Positions 7,737 through 16,609 are shown, counted from the first letter of the stretch. The stretch is DNA of 46,871 nt from Acidobacteriaceae bacterium (GCA_003134655.1 PLBY01000077.1:177017-223887), one strand, 5' to 3'. Made by a program: numbers and translations. The notes: generated by a model from the letters alone, not told the origin.

Positions 7737-8792
7737 CTAGAACAGCGAGCTTTGCCTTCGGGTCGGCGTGATCTTGAAATAGTCGTACGCCAGCTGTGTC
7801 GCGACGCGGCCGCGGGGAGTGCGGTTCAGAAAGCCAGCCTGCATCAGAAAAGGCTCGTAGATTTCCTCGATGGCGTCGGGCTCTTCGGCCAGCACTGCGG
7901 CCAGGGTGTTCACGCCCACCGGGCCACCCTGATATTTCTCGATGATGGTCAGCAGCAGTCGCCGGTCGACTTCGTCGAACCCATACTGATCCACTTCCAG
8001 CATCCCGAGCGCCGCTTTCGCCGTAGGCTCGTCAATCTTGCCGGCGCCCCGCACCTGGGCGTAGTCGCGAACGCGGCGCAACAGCCGGTTCGCAATTCGC
8101 GGCGTTCCGCGAGAGCGTCCGGCAATTTCTTCCGAGCCGGCATCATCCACTTCAACGCCGAGGATCTCCGCCGACCTCTCCACGATCACCTTCAAATCCG
8201 CGGGAGTATAGAACTCCAGCCGCAGCACGATGCCGAATCGTGACCGCAGCGGCGACGAAATCAATCCGGCCCGCGTGGTCGCGCCCACGAACGTGAATGG
8301 CTTCACTTCCAGTGTGTGCGTGCGCGCTGACGGACCCTGCCCAATAATGATGTCGAGCTTGTAATCTTCCAGCGCGGAATAGAGCAACTCTTCCAACACT
8401 GGCTGCAGGCGGTGGATCTCATCGATGAACAGTACCTGCTTGTCCTGCATGTTGGTGATGATCGCCGTCAGGTCACCCTTGATCTGCAGCAGCGGCGCGG
8501 CCGTCGGCTGAAAGTGCACGCCCAGTTCGTTGGCAATGATGTTGGCCAGCGTCGTCTTGCCCAGCCCCGGTGGCCCGTACAGGAGCACGTGGTCCATGGC
8601 CTCGCCGCGCGAACGTGCCGCCTCAATCGCTACTGCCAGGTTCTCCTTAACCTTGTTCTGCCCGATGAATTCCGCCAGCCGCTGCGGTCGCAGCTTCAAC
8701 TCAAACGAGGAATCGTCCCCAACGGGCGCAGCCGAGACCAGGCGTTCGCGGTCATTGGGGTTAGGATCGGGATTGTTTCGCGCGGTAGCCAC
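7737..8792 (-). CDS. ruvB: Holliday junction branch-migration ATPase RuvB
   Basis: Motor subunit of the RuvAB complex that moves Holliday junctions during recombination repair. Visible motifs are the N-terminal [11 protein letters not shown], Walker [12 protein letters not shown], Walker [10 protein letters not shown], sensor [18 protein letters not shown], and the C-terminal winged-helix end [12 protein letters not shown]. With the GTG start at 8792 it has about 351 residues, close to the family norm of 330-350; a GTG at 8855 would add 21 residues unlike other RuvB proteins. The 8792 start is favoured because a TTGCGC-17-TACCAT promoter lies 8 nt upstream. ruvA and ruvC are not adjacent. Confidence 0.97.
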   Translation of the reverse strand: MATARNNPDPNPNDRERLVSAAPVGDDSSFELKLRPQRLAEFIGQNKVKENLAVAIEAARSRGEAMDHVLLYGPPGLGKTTLANIIANELGVHFQPTAAPLLQIKGDLTAIITNMQDKQVLFIDEIHRLQPVLEELLYSALEDYKLDIIIGQGPSARTHTLEVKPFTFVGATTRAGLISSPLRSRFGIVLRLEFYTPADLKVIVERSAEILGVEVDDAGSEEIAGRSRGTPRIANRLLRRVRDYAQVRGAGKIDEPTAKAALGMLEVDQYGFDEVDRRLLLTIIEKYQGGPVGVNTLAAVLAEEPDAIEEIYEPFLMQAGFLNRTPRGRVATQLAYDYFKITPTRRQSSLF

Positions 8793-8800
8793 TGGTTCGG

Positions 8801-8829
8801 ATGGTAGAACGAAATGCGAAGGCGCGCAA
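8801..8829 (-). promoter_or_regulatory. Promoter of ruvB
   Basis: On the minus strand, -35 TTGCGC (8824-8829), a 17-bp spacer and -10 TACCAT (8801-8806). The -10 ends 8 nt before the GTG at 8792, implying a leaderless or near-leaderless transcript. Confidence 0.45.
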
Positions 8830-9008
8830 TTGCCCTCTGCCGGACGGAAATTCACGGAACCTTAACTCGGCCGTCACCGCGTTGTAACAAATTCCCACTA
8901 GCGTCTCTGATTGACCCGGTTGGATCTCCGTCCCGGCAAGACTTGAAAGTGCCGGAATCCGATTTCCCAGCCCAAGGCGATCCTCATCGAGCAAATCAGG
9001 AGACAACT

Positions 9009-10259
9009 ATGAAGAAGACCACCCTAGCTCTGGGCCTGTTGGCCGCTCTCACCGGTAGCGCGATGGCGCAAGAAGGCGCCGTGCCCAAGGGCATCCCGCA
9101 TCTCGACCATGTTTTCGTGATCATGATGGAAAATCATGGTTACGGAGAAATTCTCCACAATCCGAATGCGCGCTTTATCAACAACTACGCCAAGAAGGCC
9201 AATCTCGCCTCCAACTACTTTGCGGTTGCTCACCCCAGCCTTACCAACTACCTAGAAACTGTGGGCGGATCGAACTTCGGCGTGCAGAGCGACAACTCTC
9301 CCGACTGGCACAACGGCAGCTGCGCGACGAATCTCTCCACGGGAATCGCGAACACCGACAACCCGCCGAGCCCCGCCATTTGCCCCATCACGGGCGGCGG
9401 CACCGACGCAGCGACCCCGGCGCTTGACTGCACCAACGAGGTCAGCGGGCCGCCCTGCGAGGTTAACGTCGACGGCAAGTTATCCTACGCGGCAGCGACC
9501 GGCACGCTTGGCATCACGATCGCCGACCAGCTGGTCGCCGCCGGCAAGAGCTGGAAGACTTATCAAGAAAACCTTCCGATGTCGGGCCCCGATCTGGTGA
9601 ACTACAGCGATGGAAACTTCACCAATAACACCGATTTCACCAAGATCAATCCTCAACTGAACCCGCCGCTCACGACTGACGATATCGTGCAGCTGTATGC
9701 CTCCAAACACAACCCGTTTGTCTATTTCCAGGCAGTACAGCAGGGCACGAACCCGCTGCTGAGCTATTCCCAGATGAGCGGCTTCGACGGCGGACACGGC
9801 CTGTGGAGCGATCTCGCTGCCGGCAAGGTGGCAAGTCTTTCTTATATCGTGCCGAACCAGTGTAACGACCAGCACGGGCGCGGCAACGGAACCGTCTTCT
9901 GTGGATACGATCCCAACGACAACGGCACGCAGGCAGGTCTCAACCCGGCCTTGATCATTCTCGGGGACCAGGACGTCGAGAAGATCGTACTGGCCATCCA
10001 CAGTTCTCCAGTGTGGCATCAGGGTCATGCCGCGATCGTCGTGGTATGGGATGAGAACGACTACGCCGTGCAGCCGATCATCAACCAGGTCGTGACCATC
10101 GTGGATACCAACTATGGCTTCCACCAGCTCACGAGCGGACAGTTCTATACTCACTTCTCGTTGCTGCGCTCGATCGAAGGAGGGTTCGGCTTGCCCTGTC
10201 TGAACCACGCCTGCGACGCGGGCACCAAGGCGATGACCGATCTGTTCGACGAACAGTAG
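9009..10259 (+). CDS. Secreted phosphoesterase (acid phosphatase, PF04185 type)
   Basis: Exported hydrolase of 416 residues. A classic signal peptide (MKKTTLALGLLAALTGSAMA, cleaved before QEG) is followed by the phosphoesterase motifs HVFVIMMENHGYGEI, HPSLTNYLE and VVWDENDY, which supply metal and catalytic residues in the acid phosphatase and phospholipase C superfamily. The substrate is not determinable. The ATG at 9009 has an AGGAG ribosome-binding site 8 nt upstream; an earlier in-frame start at 8814 would bury the signal peptide. A strong hairpin lies 28 nt after the stop, so the gene is monocistronic. It is convergent with the Asp-box protein gene. Confidence 0.92.
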   Translation: MKKTTLALGLLAALTGSAMAQEGAVPKGIPHLDHVFVIMMENHGYGEILHNPNARFINNYAKKANLASNYFAVAHPSLTNYLETVGGSNFGVQSDNSPDWHNGSCATNLSTGIANTDNPPSPAICPITGGGTDAATPALDCTNEVSGPPCEVNVDGKLSYAAATGTLGITIADQLVAAGKSWKTYQENLPMSGPDLVNYSDGNFTNNTDFTKINPQLNPPLTTDDIVQLYASKHNPFVYFQAVQQGTNPLLSYSQMSGFDGGHGLWSDLAAGKVASLSYIVPNQCNDQHGRGNGTVFCGYDPNDNGTQAGLNPALIILGDQDVEKIVLAIHSSPVWHQGHAAIVVVWDENDYAVQPIINQVVTIVDTNYGFHQLTSGQFYTHFSLLRSIEGGFGLPCLNHACDAGTKAMTDLFDEQ

Positions 10260-10287
10260 CGCGAAGAATTGGACCTGCAAGAAAGAA

Positions 10288-10309
10288 CGGCCGCCCTTTC
10301 GGGCGGCCG
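10288..10309 (+). terminator. Bidirectional hairpin terminator
   Basis: Perfect 9-bp stem CGGCCGCCC/GGGCGGCCG with a TTTC loop, between two convergent genes. The downstream T-tract is short (ATTCT). Confidence 0.7.
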
Positions 10310-10328
10310 ATTCTGCAGGACTGTGATC

Positions 10329-11819
10329 TTACTGCCCATCGTCCCGGTGAGGCGTAGTCCGCCGCGGATGATCGGAGTGTGCGTTCGGCACCGGCTTGTC
10401 GTTCGCCGAGCTGAACTGTGGCGCGTCAGCCGCAGCGTCACCGATGGCAAACTGGTTGGTTTCCATCGATTCGTTGAAGGTCGAACCCACATTCGCGGTC
10501 GCATCGGCAAACACGCCGTGCACCCTGTTCGAGAGGTAGGAGGCAGCCATGTAGTCTCCCACCATCTGCCCAGAGGTAGTGGAAGGCAGCCAGTTCGGAT
10601 TCATGCCCTTCGCCAACGTCTTCGGAGCTCCCCAGGTCGTGCCGCCGTTGGTGGAACTGATAAAGCCCACGCCCAGGCTGCAGGTGGTGCAACTCGCCTT
10701 CGGAAAGAAGTTGTAAGTGAGAGCGATGTGCGCCGTGCTGCCCGACGTTCCCTTCTGAATCGCGAAGCCCGGAGTGAAGTGATCCACGGTGCTGCTGACC
10801 GGATCGATGGGAACGCGTACTGGCGACGTCCAAGTGGTACCGTCGGTCGACGTGCTGTAGACGATGTCGTTCGACGAGCAGTTGGTGCGGAAGCTGCAAT
10901 CCGCCCACGCCACATAGACCTTGCCTGCGGCATCCATTTGCGCCGCGACCAAGGGCAATGCCCGCATTCCGCCGGCAACGCCGTGCTCATTGATGAACGC
11001 CACTGTCACTGGAGCCGTCCAGGTTGAGCCGCCGTCAGTCGACTTGAACGCCAGAACACTCGACAGGAACGGATCGTCAATCGGAACAATCACGGTGCCG
11101 TTCGGCTGGACCATGGGCAATCCGCCGTTGCCAGAGCCGCTTCCCGCAGTCGTCTTCTTGGCGCTCCAGGTCTTGCCGCCGTCAGTCGAAGTGCTCATCT
11201 CGATGAGATCGAACTGGCTGAAGTCGTCCCATTCCACGTAGCAGTTGCCGTAGTGCGGGCTGGTGGCCGTGTTGTCACAGCCGATCCACGGCTTGTCGTA
11301 ATAACCGCCCGCTTCCACTACCGACACTTTGACGGGATTGCTCCACGTGATGCCGTTGGTTGAGCTGCTGACCAGCACCGCGGCGCCGTGCACCCCGCCT
11401 GTCGTCGACAGGCCCAGAGTTTCCGCCAGCCAGAGTTTGTACTTCACGTTGTAGGTGACTGACGTATCGCTCGCGCGATCGTAAGTACCCGTGCCTTCGA
11501 CTTTGGTAATCCCGGGCAGGTTTCCGTGCGTCCAAGTTGTACCCGCGTTGGTGGAGGTGGAGAAGCCGATGTCAGAAGCGCCGCCATCCGTGAAGCGTCC
11601 GATTTGGAATACAGAAACGATGGTGCTGCCGACTGAGTAGCTGGCGGGTTCCACCTCGGTCTCATGTTGGCTGGAAGTATTGGTGAACGTGTCGTTACTG
11701 ATCTGGGTGAGGGGAATCTGAGCCGTGGCGGTGACTGCAAAGAATAGCAGCGCCACAAGGGCGAGAGTTGCGAAGCATTTCGATACGACGCGAATGTTTA
11801 GGGTCAGAACGCTGGGCAA
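10329..11819 (-). CDS. Secreted Asp-box (sialidase-fold) protein
   Basis: Exported protein of 496 residues with an N-terminal hydrophobic segment ending in VTATAQ. At least five Asp-box motifs of the S-x-D/N-x-G-x-T-W type are visible (STNAGTTW, STDGGKTW, STDGGSTW, STDGTTW, STNGGTTW), spaced 40-80 residues apart, the signature of a six-bladed sialidase-like propeller. Asp-boxes are structural, and catalytic sialidase residues (the Arg triad and FRIP) are not evident, so a glycosidase function is not established. The last 40 residues are polar and probably disordered. The TTG start at 11819 is supported by a TTGGAGG ribosome-binding site 6 nt upstream. Confidence 0.85.
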   Translation of the reverse strand: MPSVLTLNIRVVSKCFATLALVALLFFAVTATAQIPLTQISNDTFTNTSSQHETEVEPASYSVGSTIVSVFQIGRFTDGGASDIGFSTSTNAGTTWTHGNLPGITKVEGTGTYDRASDTSVTYNVKYKLWLAETLGLSTTGGVHGAAVLVSSSTNGITWSNPVKVSVVEAGGYYDKPWIGCDNTATSPHYGNCYVEWDDFSQFDLIEMSTSTDGGKTWSAKKTTAGSGSGNGGLPMVQPNGTVIVPIDDPFLSSVLAFKSTDGGSTWTAPVTVAFINEHGVAGGMRALPLVAAQMDAAGKVYVAWADCSFRTNCSSNDIVYSTSTDGTTWTSPVRVPIDPVSSTVDHFTPGFAIQKGTSGSTAHIALTYNFFPKASCTTCSLGVGFISSTNGGTTWGAPKTLAKGMNPNWLPSTTSGQMVGDYMAASYLSNRVHGVFADATANVGSTFNESMETNQFAIGDAAADAPQFSSANDKPVPNAHSDHPRRTTPHRDDGQ

Positions 11820-12124
11820 GGGAAGCCTCCAAGATGTGAGTTACAGGATCTAAATCGCCGAAAGTGAAATCCCCAGTCGGTTAACGAAACCGGGCCCGGG
11901 TGCTCCGACTGGCTCTGGATTACGGCAGGGTCAAGAACCCAGGCAGCACGTTGGGCCAGAACTATAGCCCCATAGTAGTGAGCGGTCAACGCGCAAGAAT
12001 TTGCACACCCTGTGAAACCGAGCGTCCGCAATAGGATTTCAGGGGATCGCAGATTTCTCTTGCCGCGAATGTCAAGCGTGCTTTACATTATGAATGTCAA
12101 GCATGCTTGACTTGGAGAAAAACG
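11820..12124. other. Intergenic control region between divergent genes
   Basis: A 305-nt gap between the minus-strand Asp-box gene and the plus-strand membrane/XRE pair. It holds the ribosome-binding site of the former, a CCCGGGC-type palindrome near 11891, and the two operator dyads at 12071-12111. No gene is seen. Confidence 0.6.
12071..12111 (+). promoter_or_regulatory. Tandem operator dyads for the XRE regulator
   Basis: Perfect 16-bp palindrome GTCAAGCATGCTTGAC (12096-12111) preceded by a near-copy GTCAAGCGTGCTTTAC (12071-12086), centres 25 bp apart. They lie 13 nt before the start of the membrane protein and overlap a CATTAT -10-like hexamer (12086-12091). The arrangement suggests self-repression by the co-encoded HTH protein. 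Confidence 0.75.
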
Positions 12125-12505
12125 ATGGACGCTAACAACAAGCGCTATCTGAGAGAATTCCTCGGCTCGATGGCCGGCTACTCAGTGATGGTTCCGCTTT
12201 CCATGTGGATGCTGCGGGGTCACGAGCACACGCCCCTGGGATACGGCCTCGCCTTTCTTCCAATCATCCCCTCAGCCTTCGCCGTGTGGGCATTTATGCG
12301 GTATTTCCGTGGGCTCGACGAACTGCAGCGGCGCATCCAGCTCGAAGCGGTCGCGTTCAGCTTCCTGGCCACGTGTCTGATCACCCTCACCTGGGCCTTT
12401 CAGCAAAACGCCGGACTGCCCCGCTTCGATGTGAGCTGGGTGGCGCCTCTGCTGATCATGCTGTGGAGTCTTGGCCTCGCCATCGCTAAGCGGAGGTACG
12501 AGTGA
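12125..12505 (+). CDS. Four-helix membrane protein paired with an XRE regulator
   Basis: Integral membrane protein of 126 residues with about four hydrophobic helices (near 15-30, 38-58, 76-96 and 100-118) and a charged N-terminus MDANNKRYLREF. I do not recognise a named family. The ATG at 12125 follows a GGAGA ribosome-binding stretch and is preferred over the in-frame TTG at 12107, which lies inside the operator. Its last codon and stop overlap the GTG start of the XRE gene (GTGA), showing translational coupling. Small membrane protein plus Cro-like regulator pairs of this kind are common; the role is often stress or envelope related but unproven. Confidence 0.8.
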   Translation: MDANNKRYLREFLGSMAGYSVMVPLSMWMLRGHEHTPLGYGLAFLPIIPSAFAVWAFMRYFRGLDELQRRIQLEAVAFSFLATCLITLTWAFQQNAGLPRFDVSWVAPLLIMLWSLGLAIAKRRYE

Positions 12506-12690
12506 AAAACATCGTGCGCGATCTGCGCGGCCAATTGCACTGGACCCAAGCCGACCTCGCCGAAAAACTAGGCGTCTCGCGGCAGACGGTCAACGCGATT
12601 GAAACGGAGAAATACGATCCCAGCCTGCCGTTGGCATTCAAGATCGCAAAATTATTCCGCAAGCCGGTGGAGGAGATCTTCAAGGCATAA
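12502..12690 (+). CDS. XRE-family HTH transcriptional regulator
   Basis: Minimal Cro/CI-type DNA-binding protein of 62 residues, essentially only the helix-turn-helix domain. The recognition region is WTQADLAEKLGVSRQTVNAIE, and the C-terminus DPSLPLAFKIAKLFRKPVEEIF is typical of YgzD/YozG-like regulators. GTG start at 12502, overlapping the upstream gene by 4 nt. It probably binds the two GTCAAGC-TGCTTGAC dyads at 12071-12111 as a dimer and autoregulates the pair. Confidence 0.92.
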   Translation: MKNIVRDLRGQLHWTQADLAEKLGVSRQTVNAIETEKYDPSLPLAFKIAKLFRKPVEEIFKA

Positions 12691-12696
12691 AGGTTT

Positions 12697-12743
12697 ATGT
12701 GGGGACAGCCGCCTTCGGCTGTCCGTCGAGCAAAGCTCGACGG
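12697..12743 (+). repeat. Family A palindromic repeat
   Basis: ATGTGGGGACAGCCGCC and its inverted partner GGCTGTCC, followed by GTCGAGCAAAGCTCGAC. It lies between the XRE gene and the convergent hydrolase gene, where it may also act as a transcription end. Confidence 0.85.
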
Positions 12744-12759
12744 AGGCTCTCCCAAGGAC

Positions 12760-13506
12760 TTACTTCGGATACCACTCCAGCAACCGCACCTCAATCCCCG
12801 TCCCTTCCAATCCTTTTTGAAACACAGCGAGATCCGATCCGCGGTAATGGTACGGGATCACAATCTTCGGGTGAAAGGCCTTAATCGCATCGGCTGCTTC
12901 TTCCGGCGGCATGGTGTAAGGCAGATTCATGCATACGAAAGCCACGTCGATGTTCTTGAGCGCGCGCATCTCCGGAACGCCTTCGGTGTCGCCTGAGAAG
13001 TAAAACCGTTTGCCGCCGTAGGTCAGAACGTAGCCGTTGCCGCGTCCCTTGTCGTGAAAAAGTTTCCCCGGAGCGGGACCGCGCTTCAGGTTGTAGGCGG
13101 GAATCGCTTCGATGGTAAAGCTCTGCCACGTCTTCGTCTCTCCATTGGCGATCGGCTTCGCGCTGGTCACGGTCTGGACGACCGCCGACGGCGCCAGAAT
13201 TTCCGTGTCGGCCTGGCTGATCTCTTTGATCGAATCGGGATCCATGTGGTCCCCATGAATGTCGGTGATCAGAATGAGGTCAGCCTTGGGAAGTCCCGTG
13301 AGCTTCGCGGGCTTGGCGGGATCGAGATAGATCGTCTTCCCGCCAGCCTCAATCAGCGTGCTGGCGTGATTCAGCGGAGTGATCTTGACCGGCCCGGCCG
13401 AAGTTGGAAACACCTGCGGCTCAGCGGCTGCGTGCGAAAGCGGCGCCAGCATCGAAAAACAGAAAACAAAGCAGATCACGGTCATAAGTATTTTCATCAC
13501 AGACAT
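12760..13506 (-). CDS. Secreted UlaG-like metal-dependent hydrolase
   Basis: Exported metallo-beta-lactamase-superfamily protein of 248 residues. Signal peptide at about residues 5-27 (ICFVFCFSMLAPLSHAAA). The core has NHASTLIEAGGKTIYLDP, the metal motif DIHGDHMDP, YNLKRGPAPGKLFH, YFSGDTEG and a terminal IPYHYRG, matching the UlaG/YtnP-like group that takes phosphorylated or lactone substrates. The true substrate is unknown and the export is unusual for UlaG itself. A family D repeat lies just upstream of the start. Confidence 0.88.
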   Translation of the reverse strand: MSVMKILMTVICFVFCFSMLAPLSHAAAEPQVFPTSAGPVKITPLNHASTLIEAGGKTIYLDPAKPAKLTGLPKADLILITDIHGDHMDPDSIKEISQADTEILAPSAVVQTVTSAKPIANGETKTWQSFTIEAIPAYNLKRGPAPGKLFHDKGRGNGYVLTYGGKRFYFSGDTEGVPEMRALKNIDVAFVCMNLPYTMPPEEAADAIKAFHPKIVIPYHYRGSDLAVFQKGLEGTGIEVRLLEWYPK

Positions 13507-13513
13507 TTCTCCC

Positions 13514-13571
13514 TGTCATCCTGAGCGAAGCATGAGCGCCTGAAAGGCGGTCATGCGCAGTCGAAGGATCC
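13514..13571 (+). repeat. Family D palindromic repeat
   Basis: Begins GTCATCCTGAGCGAAGCATG, contains the inverted pair GCGCCTGAAAGGCGGTCATGC, and ends AGTCGAAGGATCC. Confidence 0.8.
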
Positions 13572-13699
13572 CTATAGCACTACCCTGCTCCTAGCGGTAC
13601 CAGCGTTCTCACCGTGCAGCGCGTCTCCGCTCTTCATCTTCCTTCCGGCACTTGCCGATAACTATACGAGCCCCGTCAATCGCGGACGGAAGGAAATCC

Positions 13700-13705
13700 T
13701 ATAAT
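13700..13705 (+). promoter_or_regulatory. -10 box (TATAAT) for the VapB-like ORF
   Basis: Consensus TATAAT 19 nt before the ATG at 13725, with a GGAGA ribosome-binding stretch between. No clear -35. Confidence 0.45.
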
Positions 13706-13724
13706 CTGTCGATGGAGAATAACA

Positions 13725-13919
13725 ATGACCAACTCTGAAAAACGAGAACTCGAACGGACTCAGCGCCAAATCGCCGAGATTCTGCGCCGAGTCGATTCTC
13801 TGCCTGTTCTCGACTCCCACACCGCAGACGAAGTCCTCGCCTACGACGAGCACGGGCTACCAGAACCAGCGGCGAACCGACTTGCTGATAAACAAATGCA
13901 TCCCCTACCGAAGCCTTGA
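13725..13919 (+). CDS. Orphan VapB-like antitoxin remnant
   Basis: Small protein of 64 residues. The segment RVDSLPVLDSHTADEVLAYD followed by EHGLP matches the C-terminal toxin-binding tail of Rv0623/VapB-type antitoxins, which normally ends just after YDEHGLP. The usual N-terminal DNA-binding segment (ALNIKNPE-like) is missing and replaced by a short charged helix, and 17 extra residues follow the normal end. No PIN-domain VapC toxin lies downstream; the next gene is fusA on the opposite strand. It keeps a good promoter and ribosome-binding site (GGAGA 8 nt before the ATG). It is either a solitary antitoxin that could neutralise toxins encoded elsewhere, or a decaying fragment. Confidence 0.6.
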   Translation: MTNSEKRELERTQRQIAEILRRVDSLPVLDSHTADEVLAYDEHGLPEPAANRLADKQMHPLPKP

Positions 13920-13941
13920 ATTCCCGGGCCTACTTGTCAGG

Positions 13942-16056
13942 CTACTCTTCCTCTTCCTTCACCTCACCCCGCTCCGCCTTGGCCTTCTCGATGATCTTCT
14001 CCTGCAGCTGCCCCGGCACAACGTCGTAGTGGTGCATCTCCATGTTGAAGCTGCCGCGGCCCTGCGTCATCGAAGTTAACTCCACGCCATAGGTCAACAT
14101 CTCCGACATGGGCACTTCGGCTTTCACCACGGTGTTGCCGCCTTTGTTGTCCATGCCCTGAATGCGGCCGCGCCGGCTGTTCAGGTCGCCCATGATCGAT
14201 CCCGCGAAATCGTCCGGCACTGTAATTTCGACCGCCATGACGGGCTCGAGCAACGTGGGTTTGGCGGTCTCCATCGCTTTGCGGAATGCGATGCGTCCAG
14301 CCATCTGGAACGACATGTCATTCGAATCCACGTCGTGATAGGACCCGTCATACAGGATCACTCGGAAGTCCACGACCGGGAAGCCCGCCAAATGTCCGCG
14401 CGCCGCCGCGTCCTTGATTCCCTTTTCGATGGCGGGAATATAGTTCTTGGGAATCGCACCGCCAAAAATGTCGTTCACAAACTCGAACTGTCCGCCGCGC
14501 GGCAGCGGCTCCATCTTGATCTTGCAATCGCCGTACTGGCCGTGGCCGCCGGTCTGCTTCTTGTGCCGTCCCTGTACATCCGCTTTGCCGCGGATCGTTT
14601 CCCGATAAGGCACCTTCGGCGCTTTCAGCACGACTTCCGTGTGATAGCGCTTCTTCAGTTTCGCCACCACGACTTCAATGTGCTGCTGCCCTGTGCCCGC
14701 GATCAGAAACTCTTGCGTCTGCGGATCGCGGAAAAACCGCAGCATCGCATCCTCTTCCATCTGCTTGTGGAGCCCCGGCCCCAGCTTGTCTTCATCAGCG
14801 CGGCTCTTGGGTTCGATGGCAAAGGTGATCGCCGGTTCCGGCAACTTGACCCTCGGATACTGGATCGGCGCCGATTTGTCGCCCAGCGTATCGCCGGTGA
14901 GCGTGTCTTTTAGCTTCGCGACTGCGCCGATATCTCCCGCATGCAGCTCGTTCACCGGAACCGCCGTCTTGCCCTGCATGGTCGAGATATGGGCGAATTT
15001 TTCCACGCCTCCGCGGCTGAAGTTCTGAATCGTGGCATCGTTCTTCAGCACGCCCGAAAAAATCTTGAAATACGAAATGCGTCCGGCAAACGCGTCGGAG
15101 ACGGTCTTGAACACATACAGCGAAACCGGCTCTTCATCGGATTCGTGCCGCTTCGGAGCATCGCCACTACCCGCAGCCTCTCCCTGGATCCACTCGTGCT
15201 CAGAAGGCGCAGGAGTGTAGTCGACAATGAAATCCATGACGCGGTCCGCGCCGATGTTGCCCAGCCCCGAACTGAAAATAACCGGGAAGATCTTGTCTTC
15301 GCGGATCGCGTTGTGCAGCGCCGGGATCAGATCTTCTTCGCCGAGCGTCCCGGCCTCGAAGAATTTCTCCATCAGCTTGTCATCGCCCTCGGCGACCAAC
15401 TCCACCAGCATCTCGTGCGCTTCCTGCACCTGCGCCCGCATGTTGTCGGGAATCTCCGTCTCTTTCCCCTTGCCATTGCCGCCTAACTCATAGGTGTAGG
15501 CTTTCATCCGCACCAGATCGACGACGCCGGTCAAACTCTTTTCGGCGCCAATGGGCAACTCAATCGGAATCACGTCCCGGCCGAAGGCGTTGGTGAGAGA
15601 TTCCAGCACGCGCTCGGCATTGGCACGGTCGCGGTCCATACGATTCACCACAATCAGCCGTGGCGTCTTGTACTCTTCGCAGTAATTCCATACCCGCTGC
15701 GTGACGACCTCCACGCCCGCCACGCCATCGACTACCACGATCGCCGCGTCGACCACGGGCAGCACCATCTTCGCCTCGTGGACGAACATGCTGAACCCGG
15801 GCGTGTCGAGAATGTTGATCTTCGTCGTGCCCGACGACGTCCCCCACTCAACCACCGCCGCGCCGGTCGAAATCGACATCTTGCGCGCGATTTCTTCTTC
15901 GTCGTGGTCGGTTGTGGCCGACCCGTCGTCGACGCGCCCCAGCCGCTGAGTTGCGCCCGCCGTGTACAGCATGGCCGATACGAGCGTGGTCTTGCCCGCA
16001 TGGCCGTGCCCCACCATCGCTACATTCCTGATGTTTGCTCCCGAATAGACTTTCAA
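13942..16056 (-). CDS. fusA: Elongation factor G-like GTPase (EF-G paralogue)
   Basis: Translational GTPase of 704 residues, full EF-G length. The G1 loop is GHGHAGKTTL near residue 17, G3 is DTPGFSMF and G4 is VNRMDRD. Domain II, III, IV (YHDVDSNDMSFQMAGRIAFR) and V (VMAVEITVPDDFAGSIMGDL) follow in order. The G1 sequence GHGHAGKT instead of AHIDAGKT marks it as the second, non-canonical EF-G group found in Acidobacteria and other phyla, so its role may differ from standard translocation. The ribosomal str operon is not nearby. The last 15 residues are Lys/Glu-rich. Confidence 0.93.
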   Translation of the reverse strand: MKVYSGANIRNVAMVGHGHAGKTTLVSAMLYTAGATQRLGRVDDGSATTDHDEEEIARKMSISTGAAVVEWGTSSGTTKINILDTPGFSMFVHEAKMVLPVVDAAIVVVDGVAGVEVVTQRVWNYCEEYKTPRLIVVNRMDRDRANAERVLESLTNAFGRDVIPIELPIGAEKSLTGVVDLVRMKAYTYELGGNGKGKETEIPDNMRAQVQEAHEMLVELVAEGDDKLMEKFFEAGTLGEEDLIPALHNAIREDKIFPVIFSSGLGNIGADRVMDFIVDYTPAPSEHEWIQGEAAGSGDAPKRHESDEEPVSLYVFKTVSDAFAGRISYFKIFSGVLKNDATIQNFSRGGVEKFAHISTMQGKTAVPVNELHAGDIGAVAKLKDTLTGDTLGDKSAPIQYPRVKLPEPAITFAIEPKSRADEDKLGPGLHKQMEEDAMLRFFRDPQTQEFLIAGTGQQHIEVVVAKLKKRYHTEVVLKAPKVPYRETIRGKADVQGRHKKQTGGHGQYGDCKIKMEPLPRGGQFEFVNDIFGGAIPKNYIPAIEKGIKDAAARGHLAGFPVVDFRVILYDGSYHDVDSNDMSFQMAGRIAFRKAMETAKPTLLEPVMAVEITVPDDFAGSIMGDLNSRRGRIQGMDNKGGNTVVKAEVPMSEMLTYGVELTSMTQGRGSFNMEMHHYDVVPGQLQEKIIEKAKAERGEVKEEEE

Positions 16057-16209
16057 GTTGGGCTCCCTTCGGCAGGCGTGGGAAGGAGACGGCCCATGAA
16101 GTGTGATAAGGACAGGAACAGGCCAACCCGACGTACCCTGCCAAAACCTAGGATGCTACCACGTGGGAAGCGGAAGCCTCAACAGGACTAGTGCAACGTT
16201 CGAGGTGAG

Positions 16210-16257
16210 GGGGTGCCCCACCCTTCTTTTCGCGTCCTCTGCAAAAAGAGGGTGGGG
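16210..16257 (+). repeat. Family C palindromic repeat
   Basis: GGGTGCCCCACCC and its partner GGGTGGGG around a 24-nt loop rich in T and A. It is a diverged copy of the GGGTGCCCCATTTCTCGCGC element at 28279, 33222 and 37317. It lies between fusA and the divergent DUF962 gene. Confidence 0.65.
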
Positions 16258-16306
16258 ACTTTGACTCTCGCGGCGACGCCGCCAACCGTAGTATGATCCC
16301 GACGGC

Positions 16307-16609
16307 ATGCTAGGCAACCGCACCAGCGAGCAGTGGATCGCGCAATACTCGACCAGCCACCAGCACCCCGTCAACCGCCTCTGCCACACGTTCGGTATTC
16401 CTACCATTCTGCTATCGATCGCAGTCTTCGTCGCCGGATTCTTCCTGCATCGCCTCTGGTTCTACGCCCTGGGACTGTTCGTCATCGGATGGATTCTCCA
16501 ATTCGTCGGCCACGCCTTCGAAGGCAAACCGCCCGAATTCTTCAGCGACTGGCGCTTCCTGTTCGTCGGCGTCCGCTGGTGGTGGGCCAAGATAAACGGC
16601 AAAGCCTGA
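16307..16609 (+). CDS. DUF962/Mpo1-like membrane protein
   Basis: Integral membrane protein of 100 residues matching the DUF962 (YGL010w/Mpo1-like) family. The conserved N-terminal motif HQHPVNRLCHTFGIP carries the family's metal-binding histidines, followed by two or three hydrophobic helices and HAFEGKPPEFFSDWRF. In yeast, Mpo1 is an iron-dependent dioxygenase of 2-hydroxy fatty acids; a related lipid role here is only an inference. A TATGAT hexamer at 16292-16297 ends 9 nt before the ATG, suggesting a very short leader. The stop codon abuts a family B palindrome. Confidence 0.9.
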   Translation: MLGNRTSEQWIAQYSTSHQHPVNRLCHTFGIPTILLSIAVFVAGFFLHRLWFYALGLFVIGWILQFVGHAFEGKPPEFFSDWRFLFVGVRWWWAKINGKA

